The notes under the pieces are model-generated. The model ran no database searches, was not told the origin of the DNA, and saw nothing but the letters and a program-made list of their open reading frames with translations. A DNA stretch of 64,000 nucleotides from Elysia crispata (taxonomy: Eukaryota; Mollusca; Gastropoda; Plakobranchidae): the NCBI GenBank assembly GCA_033675545.1, contig JAWDGP010005026.1:1-64000 (forward strand), read 5' to 3'. Shown here in pieces: positions 51,229 to 63,943 of this stretch. A program made the translations under genes and the position numbers. The first letter of the stretch is position 1. Every line of letters starts with the position of its first letter.

Positions 51229-51904
51229 CTAGAAAGCAGAAAATACATGAAAAGAAAAAAAAAATTAGAACTGCAAAATGGTAGAAAGATTCAACTAAAG
51301 AACAGAGAGGCCTTAAAGGAAATGAAAAAGAAGAGCTGATACAAAATAAAAAGAAAGAGGGAAACTGGTGAAGAGCTGTGATCATCTGCAGTACATACTT
51401 TGCAAGCTTTCTCATTGCCTTGAAAACTTACAATTGAGGAGATCCAGCTAACAAATGTTAGACTCGCATAAACTACAGAAAAATCCATGTTGAAGAGAAG
51501 AAAATGAAGAATGTTGAACCAAAAGAAACCAAGAATAGCATACTACAGGATACTCAGGAACCATATTCAAGTAGGCCAAGGACTTTTTGGCTTGTTGCTA
51601 AGGAAAAGTTAAATAAACAAAAAGCAATAACTGAGCAAGTCTGATTTTATAGAGCTCAGATCAATATTAGCAATAATATCAAGGATTTTTCACTTGGTAA
51701 ACTCTTTCAGAATCAAAATAGTAAATAGGACAGAATATCAAATGTTTATTTTATTTCATTATCTTGGCATAAGTGGATTTTGCAGTAATCGCTAACAGCT
51801 GCAAAGGTTCTTGAACGCAATCATTATTTATTAATAGGAATCCTAGAGGTTGGTACCCTGAAGGAAACAGAGAATGTACAAAAAATAATTAGATGCTGGC
51901 ATAG

Positions 51905-53070
51905 CAAAAAAACTTATAATCATTACTTGCAAAAGCATAGAAAAGATTCAACATCAGAAGAAGATAGAAGCATAAAAGGCATTCCGAGTATCTTAGTAAG
52001 AAAACCAAATATAAAGCAAAAAAAAAAAAATTGGAAAGTGAAAAAAGTGTGACAGAAAACTTGCATTTAGCAAAGAAGAAATTTCATTCACATGAATGAC
52101 GAATTCCTACTAAAGTGTATCGTACAGCCACACAAAAAGTGGAAGACATGCATGCTGCCCATCATGAAATGGGAATAAAGCTATATTGCTCTTGGCTCAT
52201 AATTTTCATAATCATGAAGAAGCAGTTTGATGGTAACCCATTACAAAGACAAAGAGCTTGCTGCAAAAAGGTTTAGAAAAGAAGGTTACATAAAGTGCCA
52301 ATGATATATTATGAAAACTTGGATGTATGTAACAGGCAATAGAACTGAGGACTCAAGAGAGTACTTTTGGGTCTTTTTCTCGATGGAAATATTTACAAGC
52401 AAAGTCCACCAAAGTGCTTGATTGTCCTTTGACTCATAACAAACCAGTTAGAAGTCAACACTTGAATTCTTAAAGCAAATTACAGTAAATAAAAAAATTC
52501 AATACATAAAAGGCATATATAATTGTAGCCAGTTGATAAATCCTTTGGGAAAAAAATGAATGTTTCCATTCCATTGTGTTGTAGAATCCTTTGTATGCAG
52601 AATATTTGATTATTTCGATTAAAACATGTTTATCAGGGAAAAGGCTGTTTTACAGGCATAGCATCCTTTTTGCCAATACCTTTGAGAGATTATAAATATT
52701 TACTAGTGCAATCAACCAGTACCACTTCATAAAATTGTAATGGGCCAAAAAGTTTTAAAGTCCCGACTTTATAAGATAGACAGGATCTTTAAAGGTCTAC
52801 AATTGCATGCCCACAGCCAAAGAAAAATAAAAGTATGGGGCATCTCAGGATAGTATGCAAGACACACCAAAATGAAAGCTGCAAAGAAAATAGTGTGTTC
52901 AAATTGTTCTCTTCTATCATTGTCACCTACAATGTGGTCTTGAGTTTAAAATTTCTCAGGAATACATTTTGCTTAGCGACTTGGTCTGCATTGAGTAAGC
53001 GACACATCTTTCTGTATAAGTTAGAAATTGCACTTTTATTACTCTTATATCCATCGAAGAAAAGTGCAAA
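51905..53070. repeat. ~1.2-kb duplicated segment, copy 2
   Basis: Second, diverged copy of 47990-49190 in the same orientation about 3.9 kb away. The minus-strand frame matching LNLNYAFAS of copy 1 reads LNLFYAFASNDYKFFCYAS here and then stops; it lacks the same acceptor. Confidence 0.75.
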
Positions 53071-56000
53071 GCTCCTCAACCATCAGATCAGCAAAAAAAA
53101 GAGCTGAAAGAGGATTGGCCAAATCATTGCTTGATTAAATAAACGCGACATCAACCCAACCCAAGCAGTCTGATTGGGCTTTCATCCCATACTGCTATGG
53201 TGTCAAATTTAATCACAATACAAAAAAGACTGTTTCCTGGCAAAGCAATTGAGCTCACCCCTTGGGGTTTTCCTTTACCGATCAACATATCTGGAACTTG
53301 ACACCTTGCAGAAATTATTTTTGTGGGTTTTGAGAAAAGATAAAACTATATGACATTAGTGTTTGATGAAATTTAAATTTTATCTCACCACGGACAATTT
53401 GACACTTAAGGGAAAATTTATGCGAACCTGGCTTTCATTGAACTAATTTTGTTACAATTTGTAACCACAGACTGGTACAGTATCAGTGTTCATGAAGTGC
53501 TAACCTCACAATAACAGAAAGAGAGGCTATACATTTAGGATTTGGAATCACGATTTGTTATCAGAAAATGTGGAATTCAAACTAAATTCATCTCAGTACA
53601 TTTCAGATCTTAAGTCTGACAAATTCCAGACATAAAACAAAAGAAGATAACGCAATAGCCAGTTTTGCAAAGGTTTCAACCATTTTTCTCTTGAAATAAT
53701 TCAAAATTAATAAGTGCACTATCACAGTACCACAGGTATCAAACATCTAACAAACAATGTGTACTCTGTTCTCTCATGTTTATGAATCATGGACATAAAG
53801 TAAGAATGACAAAGCCGCAGAAATATGGTTTTCAAGAAGAATCATGAAAATACTATGGACAAAAAGGAAATGCTATGAATGTAGCAAGATATAGAACAAA
53901 CAGTAGTTGATTGTATTTTAGTGCTTAGACTGGAGAAATGCCAGGATATCCTTACAATTCATCTCCTTGCTGGGTTGGTAAATAAGGAATAAAGTATGTT
54001 ATTAGAGAAAAAAGTGCTTTTAATATACACAAATTACTGCCCGACTCTAGAGAAGATTTATCTGGCAACCCAAGTCTGATGCAGCTCCCTTTTAGGCAGT
54101 TTTAAATTATGTAATGCTGCCATTTCACTATAAATAACCAAAAAGGATAAAAAAAAAGTGGTTGTTTGTGAGTTAAAGTTGGAATGCTCTGATGACTGAT
54201 ATAAAAACAAAAACAAAGCCAGTGTTTTATCACTTAATAGTTTTGGCAATTTCATGAAAGTTGATATCCACCAATAAGTGAGAAAAATGCAATGATGTAC
54301 CTATTTAAGATTTTTAAGATTTATCACCAAATGTGGAAGACAAAAAACTTTTTGGTTCACTTTTTTTTTGAGACACTTGGAAATATGCTGTTATGATTTT
54401 ACAAATAGTGCTAGCACCAACTTGCTGATGAAAAGAAAACTAGCACTGAATCAGCATGAGGTAAAGGCCATGTATATTACAAATTATAATAAAGATGCCT
54501 AATCACTGCCTGGTCATTAACTTTTCATATTCATTGTACCTTGTTGGATCCAAGATAGGTTTAAAGTAAAATTGAAGGTATGTATATTATATAGCATGTT
54601 AAATATGCGCTTAAAGCGCAGCTTTCCATCTTTTAACTGACTTAGCACTGTATGCAAAAGTTGACAGGATAAATAATTTAATTTGTTGGGATCGTTGATG
54701 GTGAGCCAATTACTGGCTTTTTTTATCTTATAATTTTGAGGCGATGCTGAATCCATTGATCCTGTACTTTAAGCAACCTCTTTTCTAGGGTAGCCTCGCC
54801 ACAAAAAAAGTGTTCAATTTTAGGGCCTTCAACAAAAGATGTCGAAAACTTTTAAATACATATTCAAAAGAAATTTTAATCAGGCCAAGAGATTCATCAA
54901 AACTGTTCAAAACACAGAAACATTGTATTAATGACAAGAAAACCCAGCTAAAATTGATTTTCCCACCAAACATGCCCAAAAATTGAAGTATTTATGGGGG
55001 AGATATTACCTCTCAAGACTCTCCACAGCATGGATTTTAGAAAGAAACAAGCAAGCTTTGATAAACCTCAATTTTATAAAAAAAATTTGATGAGCACAAC
55101 ACGCTAAAATTTTAGATATATAAACCCGAGAGTTTCCAAGCCTGCAACTGTGTACTCAACATAAGAAATTTTTTTATTAAACCTTCCCTTCCAGCAACAA
55201 GAGAAAATGATTGCGGTACAAATATTGAGAAACATACAGACCAACTATAAAAATAGTTTATGACATAATATCAGATTCTCATAATTTTTATTCATCATCA
55301 TCAAGTGGGAAGAGGATGCCATATTTTTGTTCGCATGGTACTGTTGCATGGGACAAGACAGTTTATGGCCTCTAAATCTCAAAATTATAAAAGGTAGATA
55401 TGTGATACAGCACCTGATCCATTATCATTTGCAGGGAAGTAGCAGAAGAAAAAATTGCCAAAACGAAGAAAAATTCCCTGCCAAAATACCACATTTTATT
55501 TTTGAATTTTTCCTTGTTTGATCAAGTTGATTGGCACCAAATTTATTAAAGTGGCACAATATGGTTAAATGAAGTGCAGTCTGAAACTTTGCTAAAGGTT
55601 AGCTTTCCATTTGCTTTCATATAAATATTAACTATTTAGGGCGCCGACTCATCTTGAGGACCAGAGAAACAAGCTGGTAAAGTTGCAGTGATTTTGTTTA
55701 ATGCAACTCTCCATATATAAACTGCTCAAGTATTTTGGCAAAATTTAATGAATTAGGCTTTATGTTTTGACTTCTTGCCAGCAAGACAAAAAAGAAGTAC
55801 AATTCTTAAAGAAAATATATAAATGAAGATCCCCGACACCAAGTAATTTTTAAGGACTGGTTGCTTACAATTCATTGCCTGACAAGGATCGTTAATTTAT
55901 TCAGGACTTTTAATGATGAGCAGATTTGGCAGTTTTTCTCCCATTTTGTTTAACTGTATAAAGTTAAATGAGTAAGGATGCAAGTGTTGGTGCTATGTTG

Positions 56001-56079
56001 AGATTGGCATATTATTCTTGTTCTGGTTCTTTTCTCCTTCCCAGACTGGTAAGGGCCTTCAGGCCTGTGATGAGCCAAG
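53071..56079. other. Intergenic or intronic; nothing recognised
   Basis: AT-rich unique sequence; short frames on both strands without motif or splice support. Confidence 0.4.
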
Positions 56080-57621
56080 GTGGAGGTGATGGGGGGTGGG
56101 AATGGCTTAACTCCGTTTGATGTGGAGCTCTTCTTTGAGTTCCTGAAGTTTAAGAGGATAGCTACCCAATGGAGACCCATTTCCCCAGCAGTGCAATATG
56201 AATTGCTTTTCAGTAGACTGTGTATGGGTGTCTCTGGGTGGGGAAAGCCCTATCAGTGCTGCAGAAGTCCTGGGGAAAAACACCCCTTGCCAGTACCCAA
56301 TATGGTTCCAACAACGCGTCTGATGGCAGCTAAAATAGATGCCCAGGCGGGATGGAAGTACTTGGGGGGATTTCTCTACGGAGCTACTTAACTCCCTTGC
56401 ACTCTTAATACAATGGGACGTGGCTCTAGCCCTTTGCAGCTCATTAGGAGAGAGGGCGCGGAGGAAATACCAGCAATGGTCACCCTCCGATGATGAACAA
56501 TTAAGAGGCTTCCAAGGTTGAGTCAGCGACAGGGATGGACACCACTGACGCTGATTAGGTTGATCAGTCAAACCTGATGCATGCATTGTGATTGAGCAGA
56601 CGCCTCCCAGTGGGGAAGGGGACCTGATTTCGGCTCCCTGGTAATGAGAAAAGGGAAGAAAAAGAAAAAGAAGGCAAAGGGAAAGGTAGGGAAAAAGTGG
56701 GAGAAGAGGGAGAGGAATGCAAATGAGAACTAGAAGGAGGAGATACTGTGGTGGCATTAAGCAGGGAAGAACGAGAGGAAGAGAGGATGGCAGTTGCGGA
56801 AAAATACCAGGAGCAGGGACAAGGGAAAGTAGAGGAAGAGGGGGGATCAGGAAGGCTCATCAGTGCGGCCAAATAAACTGGTAAGAGCTGCGTTTGATGC
56901 CCATTTCCACTTGGACAGGTTGTTTGCTAAGGCATCCCTAAGAGTCTTGGACTGAGTTTATGGGGCCAAAGCATAGCCTACAGTCCCTTGAGGAATTTCT
57001 GTGAACCCGAGATCTTTCCAACTTTGGAAAAACTTCAGGAAATCACAACATTCCCAGAGTTCAAGGTAACAGTTGGGATTCACCCCAAACATGTGGGGAA
57101 GGTTGGGGAGTCGGAGGTCAAACAGTTTAAACGGCTGGTCGGACATCCACAAGTTGCGGCGACAGGGGTCGGCAGCAGGAACGACTCCTGCGTGAGTGCC
57201 AAACAGTGACACCGAGGGATCAGCAGGTGAACAATACACCCCAGAGGTAACTGATGCATATAAACACACCCTCCACGTCGTCCAAGGTGTCCTAGCTCCA
57301 GAACAGCCTATGCAATTGCAGTTTTTCTGGAGGCCCTCATATGGTTAAGGGGTGTTCAGGAGTATTTTCCAACACCTACTTCAGTTATTCAGGGTTGGAA
57401 GGACACTTCACAAACACCAGAGGGAGGAATTGTTGGCAGTACCCATAGAGAGGCTGTTGTAAGTGACAGACTCCCCTTAGAGCTTGAGGGCGGGCAGGAA
57501 CTCCCCTCTATATCTGGGCTCAGTAGCTAGATTAGTTGGGGAAGTGAGGGGGCAGAGTCCTGACGCTGTATTTCAGGCAACTCATAATGCCAGGACCTTC
57601 TGCAAGATGCTCCTGGGTTGA
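56080..57621 (+). pseudogene. TatD-nuclease-like protein, decayed copy 1
   Basis: TatD enzymes are metal-dependent DNases with a TIM barrel. Upstream, the frame at 56107 reads LTPFDVELFFEFLKFKRIAT ... KIDAQAGWKYLGGFLYG. Another frame follows with GERARRKYQQWSPSDDEQLR, then a Lys/Glu-rich purine stretch (56640-56860). The nuclease domain begins AAFDAHFHLDRLFAKAS at about 56893, with the H-x-H metal motif. It continues VTVGIHPKHVGKVGESEVKQ and LVGHPQVAATG (57060-57170) and ends VRGQSPDAVFQATHNARTFC then KMLLG and TGA. Several stops and frameshifts intervene, and the usual ETDSPY motif is degraded to VTDSPL, so it is dead. The architecture recalls TATDN2-like proteins, which are multicopy in some invertebrates. 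Confidence 0.75.
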
Positions 57622-57704
57622 GTGTGTGATGGAATGCCACCTAGATACACAAGATCTATGGATGGTGGTAAATTCATGGAGGGGGAGTGAGTTTAGTGTT
57701 GTAA

Positions 57705-57960
57705 CTTAGATCCAGTATTCTAGGGGCCACAGAAGCTCAAATTGATTGAAAAAAAAAAAAAGCAGGTGGGGTGGGGGGGGGGGGGGAGAAATGGGCATCA
57801 AGGATCCAGTATTCTAGGAACCACAGGTGCCAAAAAAAGGGGGGGGGGGAGTAAAAATGAGCATCAGGTGGTATCTTGGATCCAGTATTCAAGGAGCAAC
57901 AGGTGCCAAAAAAAAGGGAGAGGAACACAGGGGGCGCCCTAAATTCAATATTCTAGGAAT
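57705..57960. repeat. Minisatellite, ~75-95 bp unit, four copies
   Basis: Units begin GGATCCAGTATTCTAGGA, then CCACAGGTGCC, an A-run and a G-run of 8-15 bases, then ATGGGCATCA. Copies start near 57709, 57803, 57880 and 57942; the last is incomplete. Confidence 0.8.
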
Positions 57961-59137
57961 CAGCCTACCTGCCGTGCAATAGTGGCGCTAGAAGCAGTAA
58001 CCCAAACTACAATGGCCACAGAGAGACTACATAAACTCCGCTTATTTCTTACAAAAAGGCAAACAAAAGTATTGGAAAAGAAAGGATGAAAAACTAGAGA
58101 TGAGAGAATATAAATCAAGTCATGAGAATACTGTGAAAATGTGCATTTCTTTTGTAATTATCATGATCTTATGAAACAGTAAACGAGGAATTTGGCAACA
58201 AGTGTAAGGAAGAAAATTTGCAAAAGCATCTGTGGCTTAATTGAAGACAGAAAGCTAGCATAGATAGCTCAAAAATCAGGCGCGTGAAATGCACACTTTT
58301 TTAGGGCGAAAAGTGCCTTACAGATGAAAAAGAAATGGTCTATCAAAAATATCCCAAAGAGACGCAAAGAGAAGGCCCCTGCAAAGCAAAATGACAAGAA
58401 AAAACTGTGGATTAAATGCAATCAAAAAGGTAGAAAAAATTTATATTTAACTTAAATATATGACTCATTTCAGCCATTTGGAAAACATTTTATTTAATTA
58501 AAAAAGCAACATGTGCTTTATGATAAATTGTATCTCTTTGTTCAGGTAACGCAGGTGTATGTTGATTGCAAAGCCTTATTTCTGGAATCCATTCTCATAT
58601 TCAGAACTCATTCAATATTGAAGGGAAAAAAAAGCACTAATACGACATTATATGCACTCTAAATGAAATTCAACCTGGAGAAAAGTTGATTTGAAACAAT
58701 GTATTTTTAAGCAACTCGTTTTTTGAGATTGCTTTTGTGCCAGAGTTTTTGATGATATACTTATGGTTCACTTATTATGGATCCATTTTGTCTGACTTTA
58801 GGTAAACAAGATCACTTGTCCAATTAAAACTCCTTTGTAGAATGTTGTGTTTTCTCTTTAAAATCATGCTCTAGATAATATCTAGATTTGGTGGATGTAT
58901 TTTGCTTGCTTTCTAAATCAATTTACTTGAAGCAGTTTTTACATGAGATTCATTTGAATCGTGCTAGTTTTCAGATATTTATTTGATCTGAAAAGCAGCA
59001 AAAGTCTGCCCGGACCACACTGGTATGGTGGTATCGCCTCAGCAATAGCTCCACAAAAACTGAAAAAGGGCCCCTGAGGTGTTCTGCCATCTAACCATCG
59101 TTTTTAGAAGCAGCAAGACAAACAGCAGTGATCACAA
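57961..59137. other. Intergenic between the TatD-like copies
   Basis: AT-rich unique sequence; no gene recognised. Confidence 0.4.
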
Positions 59138-59859
59138 ATGAAACCAGCTAATGAACCAGTCATACCACAGAGAAGATGGTGGAAGTCTACCAAAGTACTA
59201 GAGGCAATACCTGGGGCCAAAGCACAGCCTACAGTCACTGTTTTCTGTGAACCCGAGACCTTTCCATCTTTTGGAAAAACTTCAGGAAATCACAGGGTTC
59301 TGGGAGTTCAAGGTGACAGTTGGGATTCACCCCAAACATGCGAGGAAGGTTGGGGAGTCAGAGGTTCATCAGTTTAAACGGCTGGTCGGACATCCACAAG
59401 TTGCGGTGACAAGGGTCGGCAGCAGGAAAGACTCTTACGCGAGTGCTAAACAGTGACACCAAGGGATGAGCAGGTGAGCAATACACCCCAAGAGGTCACT
59501 GGTGCATATAAACACACCCTCCAGGTGGTCCGCGGTGTCCTAGCTCCAGAACAGCCTATGCAATTGCATAGTTTTTCTGGAGGCCTTCATATGGTCAAGG
59601 GGTGTTCGGGAGTATTTTCCAACACCTACTTCAGTTATTCAGGGTTGGAAGGACACTTCACAAGCACCAGAGGGAGGAATTGTTGGCAGTACCCAACAGG
59701 AGGCTGTTGTTAGAGACAGACTCCCCCTACAGCAGATTTGTGCTTGGGAACTGGCAGGACCTCCCCCTATATCTGGGCTCACTGGCTACATTGGTTGGGG
59801 AGGTGAGGGGCCGAGTCATGACGCTGTATTTCTGGCAACTCATCATAATGTTTGTATAG
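59138..59859 (+). pseudogene. TatD-nuclease-like protein, decayed copy 2 (truncated)
   Basis: Near-identical to the second half of the copy at 56080-57621. It lacks the H-x-H start but keeps VTVGIHPKHARKVGESEVHQ, LVGHPQVAVTRVGS, PMQLHSFSGGLHMVKG and an intact LLLETDSPYSRFVLGNWQDL. This TatD signature with the metal-site Asp is better preserved here than in copy 1. Frames change at least three times, and the end differs from copy 1 after GEVRG. It is a 5'-truncated pseudogene, about 2.2 kb from the other copy in the same orientation. Confidence 0.75.
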
Positions 59860-60757
59860 TCCTAAAGTTCAATTTAAATGTTAAAGTACAGAAATATAGA
59901 AGATACAATATAATCAGAGCCAAGCAGGCCAAAATTAATGTCAGATGATTGTGCGGTTTAATATTGGCCCTTATTTAAATATGTTCATATAAAAAAAAAT
60001 TCAATTGGATCCCAGCTGAAGGGTTGGAATGAGCAACAAATACAAATTTGCTTTTAATAGTTACACATCAAATTAAGTTTTAAGCAAATGATTAATGGGT
60101 AGCCATGGAGACTGAAGAATTTTCTTTGAATTGTGCTTTTCATGCCAGATAGAGCTGACATATAAGATTCCACCCCCCCCCCCCCCTTTTTCTTTGTGTC
60201 AGGGTACCCAGACAGAGGAGCTGTTGAATAGTTTTGTTTTTAACGAGTCATCAAAGCCAGCTTGAAAGTATTAGATTATCTTTCCCAGAGATGAGATGAC
60301 AGTGTGATAGGCTTTCTCACCTTGTTTTTGTATGAATGTGACATAATTAACATCTGACCAGTAAAGTCAAAGGGGAGCATTCATTCCATCATGAAATAAA
60401 GTTTTTAGGTTTCCCTTCTGCTTTCAGGATGTGTTGAAAGATGATTCCTGAAAGATGTTCAGATAGACTTAAAAGTTTGTGACAGTAAAAAAATTATTAT
60501 CTGGAACAATATTCGGAATAGATGTGATCATCCTGCCTCTCCAGTCTCCGCAAGAGCCTTTGCAGTGGGGTTTGCTGACGGATTATGCTAGTCTGCCTTA
60601 CATTATTGTTTTTGGAATTATACCATACACAAGAGAGGACAAATTTGATAGATGTCACGAAGTTTTGTTTTTTGTTCTTTTCTTGTTTGTTTAAATAGCT
60701 GAATAGATTAAAAGGATGCTACTGTCAGAAGCATTTTTTTTCTATCCTTTCAATCCA
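59860..60757. other. Unassigned; C14 tract at 60173-60186
   Basis: No supported gene. A 71-codon frame at 60479-60694 has no recognisable motif. Confidence 0.4.
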
Positions 60758-60759
60758 AT

Positions 60760-61204
60760 GATGGCAGTTTTGTCCACAAGCAAAATTTGCAAGCAGCAAT
60801 ATATCAAAAAGCTACAATAACTAATAGACGCAAAAGAGAGAGAGAGGAAAATCTGATAATCCAGGCTGTTAAAGAGATGTACAAGTCCAATCAGGATGCT
60901 TTCAAAAAGTTGAAATCAGACCACAGCATTCTTATTGAAAATGAAGCCCTTTGTGAAGAGCAGTCTGAAATAGAGGCAGCTATTAGGGAGATAAAGACAA
61001 GCCAACTTTACAAGTGATGGGGAAATTGTACAAATTTACAAGCTGCTGTTTCTAGCCTTGAAGATTTAAGAAATGGCAATAAAAGTCTCAAGGTCAAGAA
61101 TACAAGCTTTCAAAAGTACTTGAATCATACAAGGAAGACTGACAGACAGAAAACTGCAGCTGAACATGTAGACCATGAAGCAATAAATTACCAAGACATG
61201 TCAT
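60760..61204 (+). pseudogene. Coiled-coil-like ORF with one in-frame TGA
   Basis: A single frame is open from 60760 to a TAG at 61202-61204 except for one TGA at 61015-61017. Before the TGA it reads TNRRKREREENLIIQAVKEM and NEALCEEQSEIEAAIREIKT; after it comes NLQAAVSSLEDLRNGNKSLK, then KNTSFQKYLNHTRKTDRQKT. Charged and heptad-like residues on both sides suggest one alpha-helical protein. There is no ATG in frame near the start; an acceptor-like TTGATGGCAG-type junction near 60767 is possible. A weak GTGATG donor overlaps the stop. Pseudogene, unresolved exon, or sequencing error are the options. The family is not recognised. Confidence 0.4.
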
Positions 61205-61476
61205 AGGGCATAATAATCTGTGCTGTTTCTGTAGGTTAATTAGTTTTCCTTCACTCAGTTTCACAAGGTCAGTTTTCAACAGTCAAGAAAAAGGGGATCT
61301 TTTTATGCAATTGATGAAATAATCAAAAGAAAGTGATATTTTCTAAGTAATTGTTGTGCTAATTATAAATTTAGTCCACCTAGCACTGAGGAAATAACCA
61401 TTTTTTAAGTGATTGCTGTGATGATTAAAGATCATTCTAGTATTATGAGCTCTTATCTAATACCATCTGCTACTGA

Positions 61477-61734
<258 letters not shown>

Positions 61735-61924
61735 ATATAAAATCTTAACCTCTATGTGATATCTTAACTAGTGTCTTTACCTAGATAAGTTTCAAGTATC
61801 CATGCAGTTTAAAATTCATAATCAATATAGATCAAGGCAATTCAAAAGTGATACCAGTGATACATCTTACCTTCTCTTTTTAAAGAGTGCAAGAGTTCAA
61901 CATACCTTTGGTGTTGGCATTGTG

Positions 61925-62420
61925 ATCTTATGTGCAGCTAGATCTAGATCTAAATATAAAAGTAGAAATTTCGTTTCTGTCTTCATGAAAAACTAGATCT
62001 AGATTTTAATCTAAAGTTGGGAGCTTCTTATCCATCTTCATATGCAAATTATCTAGATCTAGCCTAAATCTAAAGTTGGGAGTTTCTTATTGATCTTCAT
62101 GGCAACTAATCTAGATCTAGATCCAAATCTAAAGTTGGGAGCTTCTTATCCATCTTCTTGTGCAACTAATCTAGATTCAAATCTAAAGTTGAGAGTTTCT
62201 TATCAATCTTCATGTGCAATCAAGATCCAAACCTACAGTTTGGAGTTAATCTTCATGTAGAACTAATTTAGATCCAAATCTTAAGTAGCAAATTTCTTAT
62301 AGATCTTTATGTGCAACTAATGTGTAATCTAGATCTACATCTTAAGTTGCGAGTTTCTTATCAATCTTCATGTGCAGCTAATCTAGATCTATATCTTTTG
62401 TTGGATGTTTCTTATCCATC
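61925..62420. repeat. GATCTA minisatellite, ~45-65 bp units
   Basis: About eight diverged units of CAACTAATCTAGATCTAGAT, then CCAAATCTAAAGTTGGGAG and TTTCTTATCAATCTTCATGTG. Unit length varies mainly in the number of GATCTA repeats. Confidence 0.85.
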
Positions 62421-63237
62421 TGTAACAAGTGTAACAGACTAAATATTAAGTTTAGTTTAATAGATTTTACCGAGCTCTAGGACCCTCTAATTAGTTAAAT
62501 TTTAGCCTAAGCTTGATTTAAATTAACTTACTTTAAAATTTGATAAGAACTTTGCATGCATGATTGAATTATACACATGTATATCTATATTTATTTATAT
62601 TCTAGATCTTGTATTTGATATCTTCATGTAAATTCTGGATCTAAGCCCAATTCATCTCTTGATCGTTAAGTTTACATCTACATGCCACCCACACCTTAGC
62701 TGAAACTTATTTAATACCATAATTATGCTTGAACAAAATTTGGACGGCTGCTGAATGAAATTGAGATCTGCCGGGTGTCACGTCTTGCTGCTAGGACCCT
62801 CTTGTTGAGAAATGACGGAACTAGCGGGTGCGCCGGCCTACTTCTGCTACCACGTGACCATGTTTTTCCCGCCAAATCAAGTTAGGTCGCTTTTCACGTG
62901 GAATTTGCAAGAGCTAGGAGGTGAGAACAGACACTCGATGTCTCAGAGGCGATGATGAAACTTGCCCTGAAGTGTTGGTGAAGGAATGGGCTCTAGCCCA
63001 GATTTAAAAAAAAAATCATTTAATTTATTTTCGTATTTTTTTCCCTTTAGTGCATCGGACGATCTATTGCAAGGCTAGATCTATTTTTTTCGAACAATCC
63101 AATAAATCTAGATGACTATGCCAAAATTTTTGTGGTAAAAGTGTTCAAGGTTGTTGACCCCTTGGAATGTCCATTATAGTATAAACGCCGCTGAGTCTGC
63201 TTTGTTCAGTAAATCATACTTGAAGAGTGACGACTAA
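62421..63237. other. Unassigned; two CACGTG sites near 62850-62900
   Basis: A locally GC-richer patch (62800-62950) holds CCACGTGACC and TTCACGTGGA. It might be a promoter, but no exon could be attached to it. Confidence 0.35.
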
Positions 63238-63943
63238 AGGTATGGATACACGAAGCAATGTGCAGCTAGCAATACATCGTCCTGCAGTGATCGCCTTCTG
63301 TATGTCGCTAGCGATTTCCCAAATGGAGAAGTCTCTTGACTGGTTTTGCAGAATGGTTTAAAAACTGGAAGGTTGATAATAAGAATAAAAAGTCGGGGCC
63401 TTTCATGCCGAAATTAGCTAGAACTAGCGTTAGATATCAAGATCTAGATAAACTGAGATGAGATTATATCAACAAAGTTCAAATTGTAAATTAAGTCAGA
63501 TAGATCTAGATTTGATCAAGAAAATAATACAGTCTGTAGCCTGATTAAAAAAAAATGCTCAAAATACATACGCAGGAAACCAACTCGCAAATTAAATTGA
63601 TATAGATTTACGCATCAACATCAGTCCTATACTTTTAACCATGAACGAACCCACACATCTATTTTTCTTTTTTCGCTTTATTTGCACTTCTGTGAGCAAT
63701 TAATGCCTGCGAAGTCTACATTCCGATCACTTGAGGACGGCATCCAAGCAACTTTTTACCTTCGATCACATGATAAGAATATTTTTAGGACTTGCTACAA
63801 ACTGCTTCGTGTAAACATGATAATTATATTGGAAGATTTACTGCTCTCCATACATCGCTAGCAGCACGACTTGCTGCTTATGACGTCAAAGCATAGCGTG
63901 GAATGTTGTTGGTAGCTGCCAATTGGTTAGTGTAAACAGACCT
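63238..63943. mobile_element. 706-bp MITE, TAA target duplication (PIF/Harbinger-like)
   Basis: The left end AGGTATGGATACACGAAGCA and the complement of the right end AGGTCTGTTTACACTAACCA agree over about 40 bases at roughly 70-75%, including a shared GCAGCTA block. TAA flanks both sides (63235-63237 and 63944-63946). A 3-bp TAA duplication is typical of PIF/Harbinger-type elements. No transposase frame lies inside, so it is non-autonomous. Subterminal GCTAGCGAT motifs occur inverted near both ends. Confidence 0.7.

Noticed and set aside
51425-51488. First exon MDFSVVYASLTFVSWISSI with GTAAGT donor
   Set aside because: Its exit phase gives a stop when joined to the only nearby acceptor (51228), so I do not annotate it as a gene start.
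56107-56757. 216-codon minus-strand ORF opposite the TatD-like copy
   Set aside because: It is the antisense of the recognisable plus-strand protein and rich in Ser/Pro/Leu from the purine tract.
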